Part shown: positions 52,564-61,724 of the stretch, piece by piece
How positions within the stretch are numbered: position 1 is the stretch's first letter
Layout: each line of letters starts with the position of its first letter
NCBI GenBank assembly: GCA_902490735.1
Contig: CABUFC010000001.1
Location: 1 to 64,000 of the forward strand
DNA: 64,000 nt
Direction of reading: 5' to 3'
Origin: an uncultured Oscillospiraceae bacterium
GTDB lineage: Bacteria > Bacillota > Clostridia > Oscillospirales > Acutalibacteraceae
Position numbers and translations under genes: made by a program
Notes under the pieces: generated by a model
What the model saw: the letters and a program-made list of their open reading frames with translations, nothing else
Database searches by the model: none
What the model was told of the DNA's origin: nothing

Positions 52564-53442
52564 ATGAAAAATAATACTAACTGGACCGAAAAAATTGACG
52601 CACTGCGCGTAAATAACAAGTTTGCGGACAGTGCATTTTGGTTTAAAGATGAGGTTGTTAACTGCAAAATCGGGAGAAATGCCTCCAGCATTTCATTTTA
52701 CATTTTTATCTCTATGATACCGCTGTTCATTCTGTTATGCGGGCAGTTGCCATATACCGGCATCAGCGAAGGGGAGTTGCAGCAAGCGATTTTAAAAATA
52801 ACGCCTGCATCGGTTCACGAGCTTATTGTGTCTGTTATAGCGGAAGCTTATACAGCAAGAGCCGCTATTTTTTCAATTTCGGCAATATTTTTGCTTTGGG
52901 CATCTTCAAAAGCGATGATGTCTATTATTCAGTCGCTCGATATTATATATGCCGGCAAAGAACAGCGCGGATATTTTCCGGTAGCTATGTTTTCGATAAT
53001 TTATACAATTTGTGCCCTTGCAATAACCGGCGTAACATTAGTGCTTTATGCCAGAAGCCATGATCTTGAAGATATGTTGTTTTCGGCATTTCCGACGGCA
53101 GATGTGTTTAGAGAATGGGCAAAACACGGGCATATTATTATAGGCTGGCTTGTTCTTGCGCTTTTCTTTTCACTGATTTACCGTTTTGCACCCTCGGGAA
53201 AAAGAATATGGTTTCGTCAATTGCCGGGCGCTTTATTCTCTTCAGCCGGCATATCCATGTTTTCAATCTTTTTTGCAATTTATAATAACAGAGGCAACAT
53301 TTATCAATCTTTTTACGGAAGTTTAACCAGAACCGCCGTGTTCCTTGTTTGGATATATGCCTGTGTATGTATATTACTGTTTGGGGGACTAATCAATAAA
53401 TATACTGAACAAAGAATTCTTAAAAATAAAGCCGGTACTTAA
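52564..53442 (+). CDS. YihY/BrkB-family membrane protein
   Basis: 292 residues from the ATG at 52564 with CGGAAG upstream; the longer frame from 52507 overlaps the promoter. Six hydrophobic segments. Family blocks: RNASSISFYIFISMIPLFILLCG, SKAMMSIIQSLDIIYAGKEQRGY, FRQLPGALFSSAGISMFS and YQSFYGSLTRTAVFLVWIYACVCILLFGGLIN. Function unsettled; the old RNase BN label is not supported. Confidence 0.9.
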   Translation: MKNNTNWTEKIDALRVNNKFADSAFWFKDEVVNCKIGRNASSISFYIFISMIPLFILLCGQLPYTGISEGELQQAILKITPASVHELIVSVIAEAYTARAAIFSISAIFLLWASSKAMMSIIQSLDIIYAGKEQRGYFPVAMFSIIYTICALAITGVTLVLYARSHDLEDMLFSAFPTADVFREWAKHGHIIIGWLVLALFFSLIYRFAPSGKRIWFRQLPGALFSSAGISMFSIFFAIYNNRGNIYQSFYGSLTRTAVFLVWIYACVCILLFGGLINKYTEQRILKNKAGT

Positions 53443-53456
53443 ATATTGTATGCTTT

Positions 53457-53494
53457 GTCATTACAAGCTAGATGCTTGTAATGACTTTTTATTT
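53457..53494 (+). terminator. Terminator of the YihY gene
   Basis: GTCATTACAAGC (53457-53468) pairs with GCTTGTAATGAC (53474-53485), followed by TTTTTATTTT. Confidence 0.92.
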
Positions 53495-53565
53495 TAATAT
53501 TGAAAAATAATATTATTTGTGCTAATATTGTTTCAATAATTGATTTATTGAAGAAGGATGTTAAA

Positions 53566-54930
53566 TTGAAAATAATTGTTAACGGTTGTGGTAAGGTCGG
53601 TAAAACGATGATTGAAAGCCTAACTTTAGAAGGGCATGATGTTGTCGCGATTGATACTGATACAGCAGTATTATCGGAGATATCTAATATGTACGATATT
53701 GCCTGTATTAACGGCAACGGTGCGGATTCCGATATTCTTATTGAGTCTGGTATATCCGACGCCGAGCTTTTTGTATCTGTTGCCGGTTCAGATGAACTGA
53801 ATATGTTAAGCTGTTTTTTGGCTAAGAAATTGGGTGCCGCGCACACGATTGCTCGTATAAGAACTCCCGATTATAATGATAAAAGCCTTGCTACAATTAG
53901 GCAGCAATTTGATCTTTCGATGGCAATAAATCCGGAACTTTTAGCTGCTCACGAAATATTTAACATTTTGCAGTTGCCCTCGGCTGTTAATGTTGAAACA
54001 TTTTCCAGAAGAAATTTTGAGATGGTCGAGCTAAGAATTAAAGAGGGCTCCGGGCTTGACGGACTGTCTTTATTGGATTTTAGGAAAAAGTATAGTGCGA
54101 ATTTTATAGTTTGTGCTGTTAAAAGAGATAATAAAGGATATATTCCGGATGGTAAATTTGTTTTAAAAGCAGGGGACAGGATCGGAATTTCCGCTACTCC
54201 CAATGAAATTCTCAAACTGTTAAAATCGCTTGGAATGTTTAAAAAACAAGCTAAAAAAATTCTTATTTTAGGCGCATCAAGAACTGCATATTATCTCGCA
54301 AAAATGCTTGCAAGTATCGGTTCGGACGTAAAAATCATCGATAAAAGTCAAGCTCGATGTGTGGATTTTGCCAAAAGACTTGAAAATGTTGCAATTATTC
54401 ATGGAAACGGTACAAACCAAGAACTACTAAGCGAAGAGGGCTTGGATGTTATTGATGCTTTTGTAGGCCTTACAGGCATGGATGAAGAAAACATTTTGCT
54501 TGCTTTTTATGCTGCATCACATAATGTTCCTAAAAACATTGCAAAAGTAAATAATATCGAGCTTGCGTCCATGGCGGAAAAGCTTGGACTTGAATCTATT
54601 ATTTCTCCGCAGAATATTGTAACTAATATTATTTTGTCGTATGCAAGAGCATTGCAGAATTCTATCGGTAGCAATGTTGAAACGCTTTATAAGCTTATGG
54701 ACGGCAGTGTTGAAGCGCTTGAATTTAATGTTACGGATAATTTTGAGTTTTTAAAAATCCCGCTTAAAAATATGAATCTTCGTAAAAATACCCTTATCGC
54801 CGGAATTATCAGAGGCCGAAAAGCAATTATACCTACCGGTGAAGACTATATTTTGCCTAATGACAAGGTTATTGTAATTGCGGCCGATAGAAGGGCATAT
54901 GACTTGTCCGATATTATAGAGAGGCAGTAA
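53566..54930 (+). CDS. trkA: TrkA potassium-uptake regulatory subunit
   Basis: 454 residues from the TTG at 53566, eight bases after AAGAAGG; an upstream in-frame start at 53500 lacks a site. Two RCK units: KIIVNGCGKVGKTMIESLTLEGHDVVAIDTD (about 1-130) with a TrkA_C part, and ILILGASRTAYYLAKMLASIGSDVKIIDK (about 225-360) with a second TrkA_C. It binds NAD and gates the TrkH channel encoded 2 bases downstream. The RCK_C domains can bind c-di-AMP in Firmicutes. Confidence 0.94.
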   Translation: MKIIVNGCGKVGKTMIESLTLEGHDVVAIDTDTAVLSEISNMYDIACINGNGADSDILIESGISDAELFVSVAGSDELNMLSCFLAKKLGAAHTIARIRTPDYNDKSLATIRQQFDLSMAINPELLAAHEIFNILQLPSAVNVETFSRRNFEMVELRIKEGSGLDGLSLLDFRKKYSANFIVCAVKRDNKGYIPDGKFVLKAGDRIGISATPNEILKLLKSLGMFKKQAKKILILGASRTAYYLAKMLASIGSDVKIIDKSQARCVDFAKRLENVAIIHGNGTNQELLSEEGLDVIDAFVGLTGMDEENILLAFYAASHNVPKNIAKVNNIELASMAEKLGLESIISPQNIVTNIILSYARALQNSIGSNVETLYKLMDGSVEALEFNVTDNFEFLKIPLKNMNLRKNTLIAGIIRGRKAIIPTGEDYILPNDKVIVIAADRRAYDLSDIIERQ

Positions 54931-54932
54931 TT

Positions 54933-56378
54933 ATGAACCGTAAATTAGTATTAAATACTGTCGGCCAGATTTTGGTTTTTGAATCGTTAATGATGCTGCT
55001 TCCGATGGTGGTTTCGTTAATAAATTCCGAAAAGGCATATTTATCGTTTTTAATTTCTGCCGCTATTTCTTTGGTTGTTGGTTCTTTGCTTTGGGCCTTT
55101 ACAAAAAAGAAAAACGCTGTAATTTATGCTAAAGACGGTTTTGCAACGGTTGCATTATCATGGATGATGATGTCTGTTATCGGGGCGCTTCCGTTTACCA
55201 TAAGCGGCGAAATACCGAATTATATAGATGCTCTTTTTGAAACTGTAAGCGGTTTTACTACAACCGGCGCTTCCATACTAACAAACATTGAATCGTTAAG
55301 CCGCGGCATATTGTTCTGGCGAAGCTTTACCCATTTTGTAGGCGGTATGGGAGTTTTGGTATTTATTATGGCAGTAATACCGAATATGTCGGATAGATCA
55401 ATTCATATTCTTCGTGCGGAAGTACCGGGACCTACATTTGGAAAATTAGCGCCAAAATTAAAAGATACCGCGAAAATTTTGTATCTTTTATATATTGCTT
55501 TAACAATTATTGAGATGATTTGTTTAAAAATTGCAGGCATGCCGATTTTCGATTGTATTGTTAATGCTTTCGGTACTGCCGGCACGGGTGGCTTTGGCAT
55601 TAAAAATGCAAGCATAGGTGCATATAATAATTCATGTCAGTGGATAATCGCATTGTTTATGTTTTTGTTTGGCGTTAATTTTAATTTATATTTTCTCTTA
55701 ATTATCGGCAAAATTAAAGCGCTTTGTAAAAGCACCGAGTTAAAGTTTTATATCTGTCTTGTTTTGTGTGCAATTGCAGTTATCGGTTTTAATATTTATC
55801 CGCTTTACAATAATTTTTCCGAAGCCTTAAGAAATTCTGCTTTCCAGGTTACTTCAATTGTTTCAACCACCGGTTATGCAACTGCGGACTTTAACACATG
55901 GCCGGCGCTTTCTAAGGGTATTATTTTTGTTTTAATGTTTGTGGGCGGCTGTGCAGGCAGTACAGCCGGCGGCTTTAAGCTTGCGAGAATACTAATCATA
56001 ATAAAACAAATTCATCGCCAACTTCATAAACTTATTCATCCGAGAGCTGTTAATGCCATACGCATGGAAGGCAAAGCGGTTGAGGAATCGACAATAGACG
56101 GCGTTGTAAATTACTTTTTAATTTATATGGGCCTTATTGTGGTTGTTTTTCTTTTGATTTGTTTTGAACCTTTTGGACTTGAAACAAACCTTACCGCCAC
56201 AATTTCTTGTTTTAATAATGTCGGCCCCGGATTTGGACTTATAAGTCCTTCCGGAAACTACGCTATGTATAGCATTTTTTCTAAGTTGGTTCTTTCTTTT
56301 GCAATGCTTTTTGGGCGTTTGGAAATATACCCGTTAATACTAATGTTAAGTCCTACGCTAAGAAATAACAGGGGATAA
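54933..56378 (+). CDS. trkH: TrkH potassium-uptake channel subunit
   Basis: 481 residues, about ten hydrophobic helices and four pore loops. Selectivity-loop motifs include VSGFTTTGASIL, GTAGTGGFGIKN, SIVSTTGYATADF and NNVGPGFGL. RSFTHFVGGMGVLVFIMAV is conserved. It forms the K+ channel with TrkA. Confidence 0.95.
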   Translation: MNRKLVLNTVGQILVFESLMMLLPMVVSLINSEKAYLSFLISAAISLVVGSLLWAFTKKKNAVIYAKDGFATVALSWMMMSVIGALPFTISGEIPNYIDALFETVSGFTTTGASILTNIESLSRGILFWRSFTHFVGGMGVLVFIMAVIPNMSDRSIHILRAEVPGPTFGKLAPKLKDTAKILYLLYIALTIIEMICLKIAGMPIFDCIVNAFGTAGTGGFGIKNASIGAYNNSCQWIIALFMFLFGVNFNLYFLLIIGKIKALCKSTELKFYICLVLCAIAVIGFNIYPLYNNFSEALRNSAFQVTSIVSTTGYATADFNTWPALSKGIIFVLMFVGGCAGSTAGGFKLARILIIIKQIHRQLHKLIHPRAVNAIRMEGKAVEESTIDGVVNYFLIYMGLIVVVFLLICFEPFGLETNLTATISCFNNVGPGFGLISPSGNYAMYSIFSKLVLSFAMLFGRLEIYPLILMLSPTLRNNRG

Positions 56379-56383
56379 AATTT

Positions 56384-56416
56384 GACCTGCAAGATTATTC
56401 TTGCAGGTCTTTTTTA
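56384..56416 (+). terminator. Terminator of trkAH
   Basis: GACCTGCAAG (56384-56393) pairs with CTTGCAGGTC (56400-56409), followed by TTTTTTATT. It overlaps the 3' end of hydF. Confidence 0.9.
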
Positions 56417-57588
56417 TTAAATGGCTCTAAGCTTCTTTTTAGTATACCGTTCATTTCCGCAATTGCCATGCCGTAATTTATAATTGGCGTGTTATTTTCG
56501 TTTGCAATTTTTATTCTGTTTTGCATTTCCGTAGCATTTAGCATGCATCCGCCGCAGTGGACAATTAAGCTGTATTCTCTTGTGCTTTCAGGGAATTCTC
56601 CTCCGGAAGTAAAATAAAAACTCGGCTCTTTATTAGTGAATTTTTTTATCATTGCCGGAATTTTTACACTGCCAATATCTTTGCATTGCCTGTGATGAGT
56701 GCAGCCTTCGGATATTAAAACCTTATCGCCGTCTTTTAAATTATTAAGCGCAACTGCGCCGTTTAGATATCCTTCTAATTCACCTTTGTGCCGTGCCATT
56801 ATTATTGAAAAAGATGTAAGTGGAATTTTTTTAGGCACTATATTTGATACTTCTTTAAAGACTTGAGAATCGGTTATTACCAATTTAGGCGCGACCTTTA
56901 AGTTTAAAAGTAAATCTTTAAGGCTTTCAGTTTGGCAGGTGCAAAATATGGCATTACAGTCTAAAATATCCCGCATGACAAGCTGTTGCGGCAAAATCAG
57001 TCTTCCTTTAGGAGCAGATTCGTCAATTGGAATAACCAAAACAATCAAATCACCGGCATTTATAATATCGGACAATATCGGACGATTTATTTTTTGCGGT
57101 TTTATAGCCCCAATTAATTCTTTTAGTTCTTTTATATTTATGCTTTTTGTAGCGCTTACCGCAATTTCGTTTTTATTTTTTATCGGTACCGTATTTATAT
57201 CAGCTTTATTAAAAGCAATTATATACGGAATTTTGTTTGCTTTAAAAATTTTAATAAATTCTTTGTCCTTGTCTTTTAAACCCACGTTGCTGTCAATAAC
57301 AAGTATTGCAACATCGGTATTGCGAAGTACTTCCTCGGCTTTTTTTACGCGCATTCTGCCTAAATCTCCGCTGTCGTCGTAACCTGGAGTGTCAATGATT
57401 ACTACCGGACCTAAAGGAAGAATTTCCATGGTTTTTTTTACCGGATCTGTAGTGGTTCCGAGCGTGTCCGATACAACCGATAACTGCTGCCCGGTTACTG
57501 CGTTCACAAGGCTGCTTTTTCCTGCGTTTCGCATTCCGAAAAACGCTATGTGAGTTCTTTCGGACGAAGGTGTGTCGTTTAAGCTCAT
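56395..57588 (-). CDS. hydF: [FeFe]-hydrogenase H-cluster maturation GTPase HydF
   Basis: 397 residues. GTPase P-loop FFGMRNAGKSSLVNAV, switch II IIDTPGYDD, AFNKAD. The C-terminal cluster domain has CTHHRQC and HCGGCM, the Cys/His ligands of the HydF [4Fe-4S] site. It is the scaffold that delivers the 2Fe subcluster to apo-hydrogenase. Last gene of the operon, 8 bases after hydG. The hydrogenase itself is outside the window. Confidence 0.96.
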   Translation of the reverse strand: MSLNDTPSSERTHIAFFGMRNAGKSSLVNAVTGQQLSVVSDTLGTTTDPVKKTMEILPLGPVVIIDTPGYDDSGDLGRMRVKKAEEVLRNTDVAILVIDSNVGLKDKDKEFIKIFKANKIPYIIAFNKADINTVPIKNKNEIAVSATKSINIKELKELIGAIKPQKINRPILSDIINAGDLIVLVIPIDESAPKGRLILPQQLVMRDILDCNAIFCTCQTESLKDLLLNLKVAPKLVITDSQVFKEVSNIVPKKIPLTSFSIIMARHKGELEGYLNGAVALNNLKDGDKVLISEGCTHHRQCKDIGSVKIPAMIKKFTNKEPSFYFTSGGEFPESTREYSLIVHCGGCMLNATEMQNRIKIANENNTPIINYGMAIAEMNGILKRSLEPFNKKDLQE

Positions 57589-57596
57589 AATGCCTC

Positions 57597-59054
57597 CTAA
57601 AATCTGAAATCGCGCCTGTTGGAGTTTTTAATGTCGTTAATATTTTTAATTGCTATTTCTTTTACTTTTTCTTTCGGGATTCTGTTAAGCTCTTTTTCTA
57701 TAAGTTCAAACCCGATTTTTTTGGTTTTTTCAGATGCATAGTCTACTAAATACTCGGCGAGCGTCATCAGTGCGTTTGGATGACAGCAGTTTAATATCTG
57801 CCCGCTTTTGCATAGACTCATAAATCTGTCACCTGTTCGACCCTCGCGGTAACAAGCCGTGCAAAAAGAGGGAATATGACCGTTTTCCATAAGCCAACAA
57901 ACAACTTCGTCAAGGCTTCTTTGGTCTGATACGTCAAATTGCTCCGTATCGTGCGGCCGTTCGTCTGCTGAATATCCTGCATAACCACCTACAGATGTGC
58001 GCGAGCCACCGCTAACTTGAGATATTCCAAGCCTTAAAAGTTTCGAACGAACTTCTTCACTTTCTCTGGTTGAAATAATCATACCGGTGTAAGGCACCGC
58101 AAGGCGAATGCAGGCGGTAATTTTAGCAAAAATTTCATCAGAAATTGAATTGTCAAACGCAGTAGGATCAATGTCGTCCGCTTTTTTAATTCTCGGTACA
58201 CTTATTGTGTGCGGACCTACTCCGTGCACTGCTTCAAGGTGCTCTGCATGCATTAAAAGACCTGCGAACTCGTATTTATAAAGCTCTAACCCAAAAAGTA
58301 CGCCAAGACCAACATCATCTATTCCACCTTCCATGGCGCGGTCCATAGCTTCCGTGTGGTAGTTATAGTCGTGTTTTGGGCCTGTGGGATGAAGGGCTAA
58401 ATAACTGTCTTTATGATAGGTTTCCTGGAAGAGTATGTAAGTGCCGATTCCGGCTTCTTTAAGCTTTTTGTAGTTTTCAACCGTAGTAGCGGCGATGTTT
58501 ACGTTTACCCTGCGTATATCGCCGTTTTTGTGGTGAACACCGTATATTGTTTTAATGCATTCCAAAATATATTCAATCGGGTTGTTTTTCGGATCTTCTC
58601 CCGATTCTATAGCTAAACGTTTATGCCCCATATCTTGAAGCGCAATTACTTCTTTACGCACTTCTTCTTGGGTCAGTTTTTTTCTTGGAATATGTTTGTT
58701 TTTTAAGTGATACGGGCAATAAACGCATCCGTTTACACAATAGTTGGAAAGATATAACGGTGCAAAAATTACAATGCGGTTACCGTAAAACGCAAGTTTG
58801 ATTTCTTCGGCAATTTTATATATTCTTTCGGTGACTTGTTTATCGTTACAAGCTAATAAAACCGAAGCCTCTCGGTGGGTAAGTCCCTCGCATCTGTAAC
58901 CGTTTTCGGTCTTTTTAGGTGTTGCTTTTTCTAAAATTTTATTAATAAGCTCGATGTTGTTTTTGTTATCATCGGCATACTTTAAAGTATCGACAATTTC
59001 TTCATGATTAATAAATTCATCAGCTATAAGCGACTTTGGATCGTATTTTGCCAT
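57597..59054 (-). CDS. hydG: HydG, tyrosine-cleaving radical SAM enzyme
   Basis: 485 residues. Radical SAM motif SNYCVNGCVYCPYH (C-x3-C-x2-C). The C-terminal auxiliary-cluster motif is FCTACYREGRTGD…CKSGQILNCCHPNA. This C-terminal cluster separates HydG from ThiH. It splits tyrosine to give CO and CN ligands for the H-cluster. It lies 3 bases after hydE. Confidence 0.96.
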   Translation of the reverse strand: MAKYDPKSLIADEFINHEEIVDTLKYADDNKNNIELINKILEKATPKKTENGYRCEGLTHREASVLLACNDKQVTERIYKIAEEIKLAFYGNRIVIFAPLYLSNYCVNGCVYCPYHLKNKHIPRKKLTQEEVRKEVIALQDMGHKRLAIESGEDPKNNPIEYILECIKTIYGVHHKNGDIRRVNVNIAATTVENYKKLKEAGIGTYILFQETYHKDSYLALHPTGPKHDYNYHTEAMDRAMEGGIDDVGLGVLFGLELYKYEFAGLLMHAEHLEAVHGVGPHTISVPRIKKADDIDPTAFDNSISDEIFAKITACIRLAVPYTGMIISTRESEEVRSKLLRLGISQVSGGSRTSVGGYAGYSADERPHDTEQFDVSDQRSLDEVVCWLMENGHIPSFCTACYREGRTGDRFMSLCKSGQILNCCHPNALMTLAEYLVDYASEKTKKIGFELIEKELNRIPKEKVKEIAIKNINDIKNSNRRDFRF

Positions 59055-59057
59055 TTT

Positions 59058-60113
59058 TTATCCCTCTGTATTTTTTATAATATCTCCTTTTGCGGAGACT
59101 ATTTTATATCCGATTTTTTCAATGCGGTTGCTAAGACATTGCTTGCACTCGGCCGCTTCTTCGCCGGTACATATTTTATTATCGTATAATGCATATTTTT
59201 TTCTAACACTTACCGGCGATAAATTTGGCATTAAAACGTTGGCTCCTGCTAAAATGCCTTTTTCGCGCCCCTTTGGATCAATTGTGCCAAGCGCCGTTGT
59301 AGACGGTAAAAGTACGTTTGGTTTTATCAGTCGAATTAACGATAATAAAAAAAGCGTTAGACTAAGCTCTCCGGCTTTTTCCAATTTAAACGGAGTATCC
59401 TTTTGCGGTATGTAAGGACCGATTCCGCACATATCGGGCGAGAATTCCTCAATAAATTTTAAATCTTTCGCTAAAGAAATATTTGTTTGATAAGGCGAAC
59501 CGACCATAAAGCCGCACCCAACCTGAAAACCAATGCTTTTTAAATTTTTAAGGCAGGTCATTCTGTTTGAAAAGCTCATAATAGGGGGGTGGAGCTTTTC
59601 GTAGTGCTCTTGGTCGGCAGTTTCATGCCGTAACAAATATCTGTCAGCGCCGGCGTCAAACATTTTTTTGTATTCGTCATATTCGTATTCGCCTAACGAT
59701 AATGTTACTGCGCAATCACTATAAAGACCTTTTATTTTTTTAACAATATCGCAAATGGTATCAACCGGATAAATGCCTTCGCCGCCTTGTAAAACGAAGG
59801 TGCGAAAACCAAGAGAATATCCGTTTTTACAGCAATTTAGTATATCTTCTTCGCTTAGCTTATATCGTTCGCAGTTTTTGTTTGATTTTCTTATTCCGCA
59901 ATAATAACAATCGTTTTTACAGAAATTTGTAATCTCGATAAGTCCGCGAACATAAACGCCTTTCCCGTATACCGATTGTCGTGCTTTTACCGCTTTTTTT
60001 GCGGCATATATGGATAATTCCGGGCTTTTGTTATCAAGTAAAAACTTATATTCTTCTAAAGACAGCGTATGTGTTTTATCAAGGCGGTCTATAATACTGA
60101 ATACATTATTCAT
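59058..60113 (-). CDS. hydE: HydE, radical SAM H-cluster maturase
   Basis: 351 residues. EITNFCKNDCYYCGIRKSN is the C-x3-C-x2-C motif. FVLQGGEGIYPVDTICDIVKKIKG and CGFMVGSPYQTNISLAKDLKFI are conserved, and MCGIGPYIPQKDTPF follows. The order hydE-hydG-hydF and the TM1266-type gene upstream exclude BioB or PylB. It overlaps the upstream gene by 8 bases. Confidence 0.95.
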   Translation of the reverse strand: MNNVFSIIDRLDKTHTLSLEEYKFLLDNKSPELSIYAAKKAVKARQSVYGKGVYVRGLIEITNFCKNDCYYCGIRKSNKNCERYKLSEEDILNCCKNGYSLGFRTFVLQGGEGIYPVDTICDIVKKIKGLYSDCAVTLSLGEYEYDEYKKMFDAGADRYLLRHETADQEHYEKLHPPIMSFSNRMTCLKNLKSIGFQVGCGFMVGSPYQTNISLAKDLKFIEEFSPDMCGIGPYIPQKDTPFKLEKAGELSLTLFLLSLIRLIKPNVLLPSTTALGTIDPKGREKGILAGANVLMPNLSPVSVRKKYALYDNKICTGEEAAECKQCLSNRIEKIGYKIVSAKGDIIKNTEG

Positions 60114-60363
60114 TTGAAACCAGATTAGAATATGCGGTTTTGACGCTAATGCCTTCTAAACTTCCGATTTTACCAGCTAAAGTGGCAATTGTATCTTGGG
60201 GTGCATCTAAAGCTACGCTGATTATCGAAACATTTTTTTCTCTGTAGGGTAACCCCATACGGCCGATAATAAATCTTGCATATTCGTGCAAATAAGCGTT
60301 TATTGTTTCAACCTTGTCTCCGTCTTCTACTATAACGCTCATAACAGCTACTCTTTTTTCCAT
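60106..60363 (-). CDS. TM1266-family putative hydrogenase-system regulator
   Basis: 85 residues from the ATG at 60363 behind ATGGAGG. A single ACT-like ferredoxin fold: KRVAVMSVIVEDGDKVETINAYLHEY, IIGRMGLPYREKNVSIISVALDAPQDTIATLAGKIGSLEGISVKTAYSNL (read in parts). It is a constant companion of hyd maturation genes and is thought to be regulatory. It heads the operon, below an attenuator-like leader. Confidence 0.9.
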   Translation of the reverse strand: MEKRVAVMSVIVEDGDKVETINAYLHEYARFIIGRMGLPYREKNVSIISVALDAPQDTIATLAGKIGSLEGISVKTAYSNLVSNE

Positions 60364-60376
60364 AATGACCTCCATA

Positions 60377-60404
60377 AAAAATGCCATACCAATAAAGGTA
60401 CGGC
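60377..60404 (-). terminator. Attenuator hairpin in the hyd operon leader
   Basis: On the minus strand GCCGTACC pairs with GGTATGGC, followed by ATTTTTTAT only 13 bases before the RBS. The segment TACCTTT in the left arm can instead pair with AAAGGTA 30 bases upstream (plus coordinates 60431-60437). Confidence 0.65.
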
Positions 60405-60469
60405 AAAAAATAAATATTAATTGTTTTGCATACCTTTCACGCAGAAAATCTTAATGTTAGGCTATGTAT

Positions 60470-60499
60470 ATTATACAGTGGCGGGTTCTGGTTTGTCAA
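60470..60499 (-). promoter_or_regulatory. Promoter of the hyd operon, inside the end of the pnuC-like gene
   Basis: On the minus strand TTGACA and TATAAT are 18 bases apart; the -10 overlaps the stop codon of the PnuC-like gene. Confidence 0.75.
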
Positions 60500-61598
60500 T
60501 ATTTTTTTGTTTGTGGTTTTTAATGTATTTTGTCCATTTAATATAGCCGTATGTGGTGTTTGTAAAGTATCCGGCTTTAAGAACCAATAAAACATACTGA
60601 CCTGCCATAATGTTGATAATTGTTTCAAGAATGGCGCTGATATACCATGCAATCCACTGCTCTCTGTAACGGAACAGAATGAATAATCCGTTTGCAATGC
60701 CAACAGCCGAAACGCATGCGTCAAGGTAACACGAAATATTTTTTAGTAAAACATTGTTGTAAAAAATACCGCCTTCAACTTCAATAAATGTAAGAAGGTA
60801 TCCAATAACAACCGTCCAAATTATTATGCCCAAAACAAGTAAAATATCTTGCTTTACTGTAAGCTTTTTAACAACGGTAAGCTGCTTGTCATCTTTGTCG
60901 AGATGCTTGTTCCAAGTAAAGAAGCTTATTATATCGCACGGTATCCAGAACAGAATGGTTACAGCCAAAGTTGCAAAGCGGTAAGCGCAAACTATGCATA
61001 TAACTATCTCTATAACCTCAACTAATAACGAAACCAAGAAATTCCATTTGCTTTGCTTTGAAATAAGCAGTTCGCATGTGATATTGGTTATTGTGTCCGC
61101 TAAATATAAAAACATTAAAAATCCAACGCTTACTAAATATTTTGGCGCATTTTCGGTTACGTTTATATTTCCGCTAAAATTTTCAACCGAAAAATCGTTT
61201 TTATATCCGCCGGCAGAAAATACTATTGTTCCGTTTTCACCTTCCGGAAGACATTCAAAAGAAAGAACGCTTCCGGCTTTTACCGCTTGTGGCAGTTTCA
61301 CTAAAAATGTGTCGGGATTTTCTTCGGTAACAGAGTACTCATTTACCCCTAAAAAATCTTTTACAGAATATTCAGTGCCGTCAATCGTGACGGAGTATAC
61401 AGTTAAATCTTCGCTGCCCGTAAAATCAATTACATTAAAATCAGCTTCCGCTGTGTAGGTGACTGTATATGTAGGGTCGTCAGTCTCCGGAAAAAGAAAA
61501 GTAAAAATAATTGCCAGTATTAAAATACTGAAAAACCATATTTTTTCGTAAAGTGTAAAGAAACCCCATAAATTTTTTGCTTTTTGCTTAAATGGCAT
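60471..61598 (-). CDS. pnuC: PnuC-like transporter with N-terminal extracytoplasmic domain
   Basis: 375 residues. Helix 1 (about 17-36) is followed by a ~130-residue beta-rich outside domain (TYTVTYTAEADFNVIDFTG…). Then six or seven helices of the PnuC type, with WNFLVSLLVEVIEIVICIVCAYRFATL, RYREQWIAWYISAILETIINI and TTYGYIKWTKYIK. PnuC proteins import nicotinamide riboside or other vitamins. The outside domain is not part of ordinary PnuC (about 220-240 residues) and may capture ligand. Confidence 0.82.
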   Translation of the reverse strand: MPFKQKAKNLWGFFTLYEKIWFFSILILAIIFTFLFPETDDPTYTVTYTAEADFNVIDFTGSEDLTVYSVTIDGTEYSVKDFLGVNEYSVTEENPDTFLVKLPQAVKAGSVLSFECLPEGENGTIVFSAGGYKNDFSVENFSGNINVTENAPKYLVSVGFLMFLYLADTITNITCELLISKQSKWNFLVSLLVEVIEIVICIVCAYRFATLAVTILFWIPCDIISFFTWNKHLDKDDKQLTVVKKLTVKQDILLVLGIIIWTVVIGYLLTFIEVEGGIFYNNVLLKNISCYLDACVSAVGIANGLFILFRYREQWIAWYISAILETIINIMAGQYVLLVLKAGYFTNTTYGYIKWTKYIKNHKQKNIDKPEPATV

Positions 61599-61627
61599 TT
61601 AAATCCTGCTTTCAAATATTTTTCAAT

Positions 61628-61656
61628 ATTTTATCACAATTTTTTTAATTTGTAAA
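61628..61656 (-). promoter_or_regulatory. Promoter of the PnuC-like gene
   Basis: On the minus strand TTTACA and TAAAAT (preceded by TGTGA) are 17 bases apart. Confidence 0.6.
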
Positions 61657-61666
61657 TTAAAAATAC

Positions 61667-61695
61667 TTGAAAAGTATATACTTGTTTGATATATT
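61667..61695 (+). promoter_or_regulatory. Promoter of the FAD oxidoreductase/GH2 operon
   Basis: TTGAAA (61667-61672) and TATATT (61690-61695) at 17 bases. Confidence 0.75.
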
Positions 61696-61724
61696 AAAGG
61701 AGCAAACTACATTGGAGATGTTTT

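Noticed and set aside
59058..60113. Biotin synthase or PylB instead of HydE
   Set aside because: Direct linkage to HydG, HydF and the TM1266-type regulator settles HydE.
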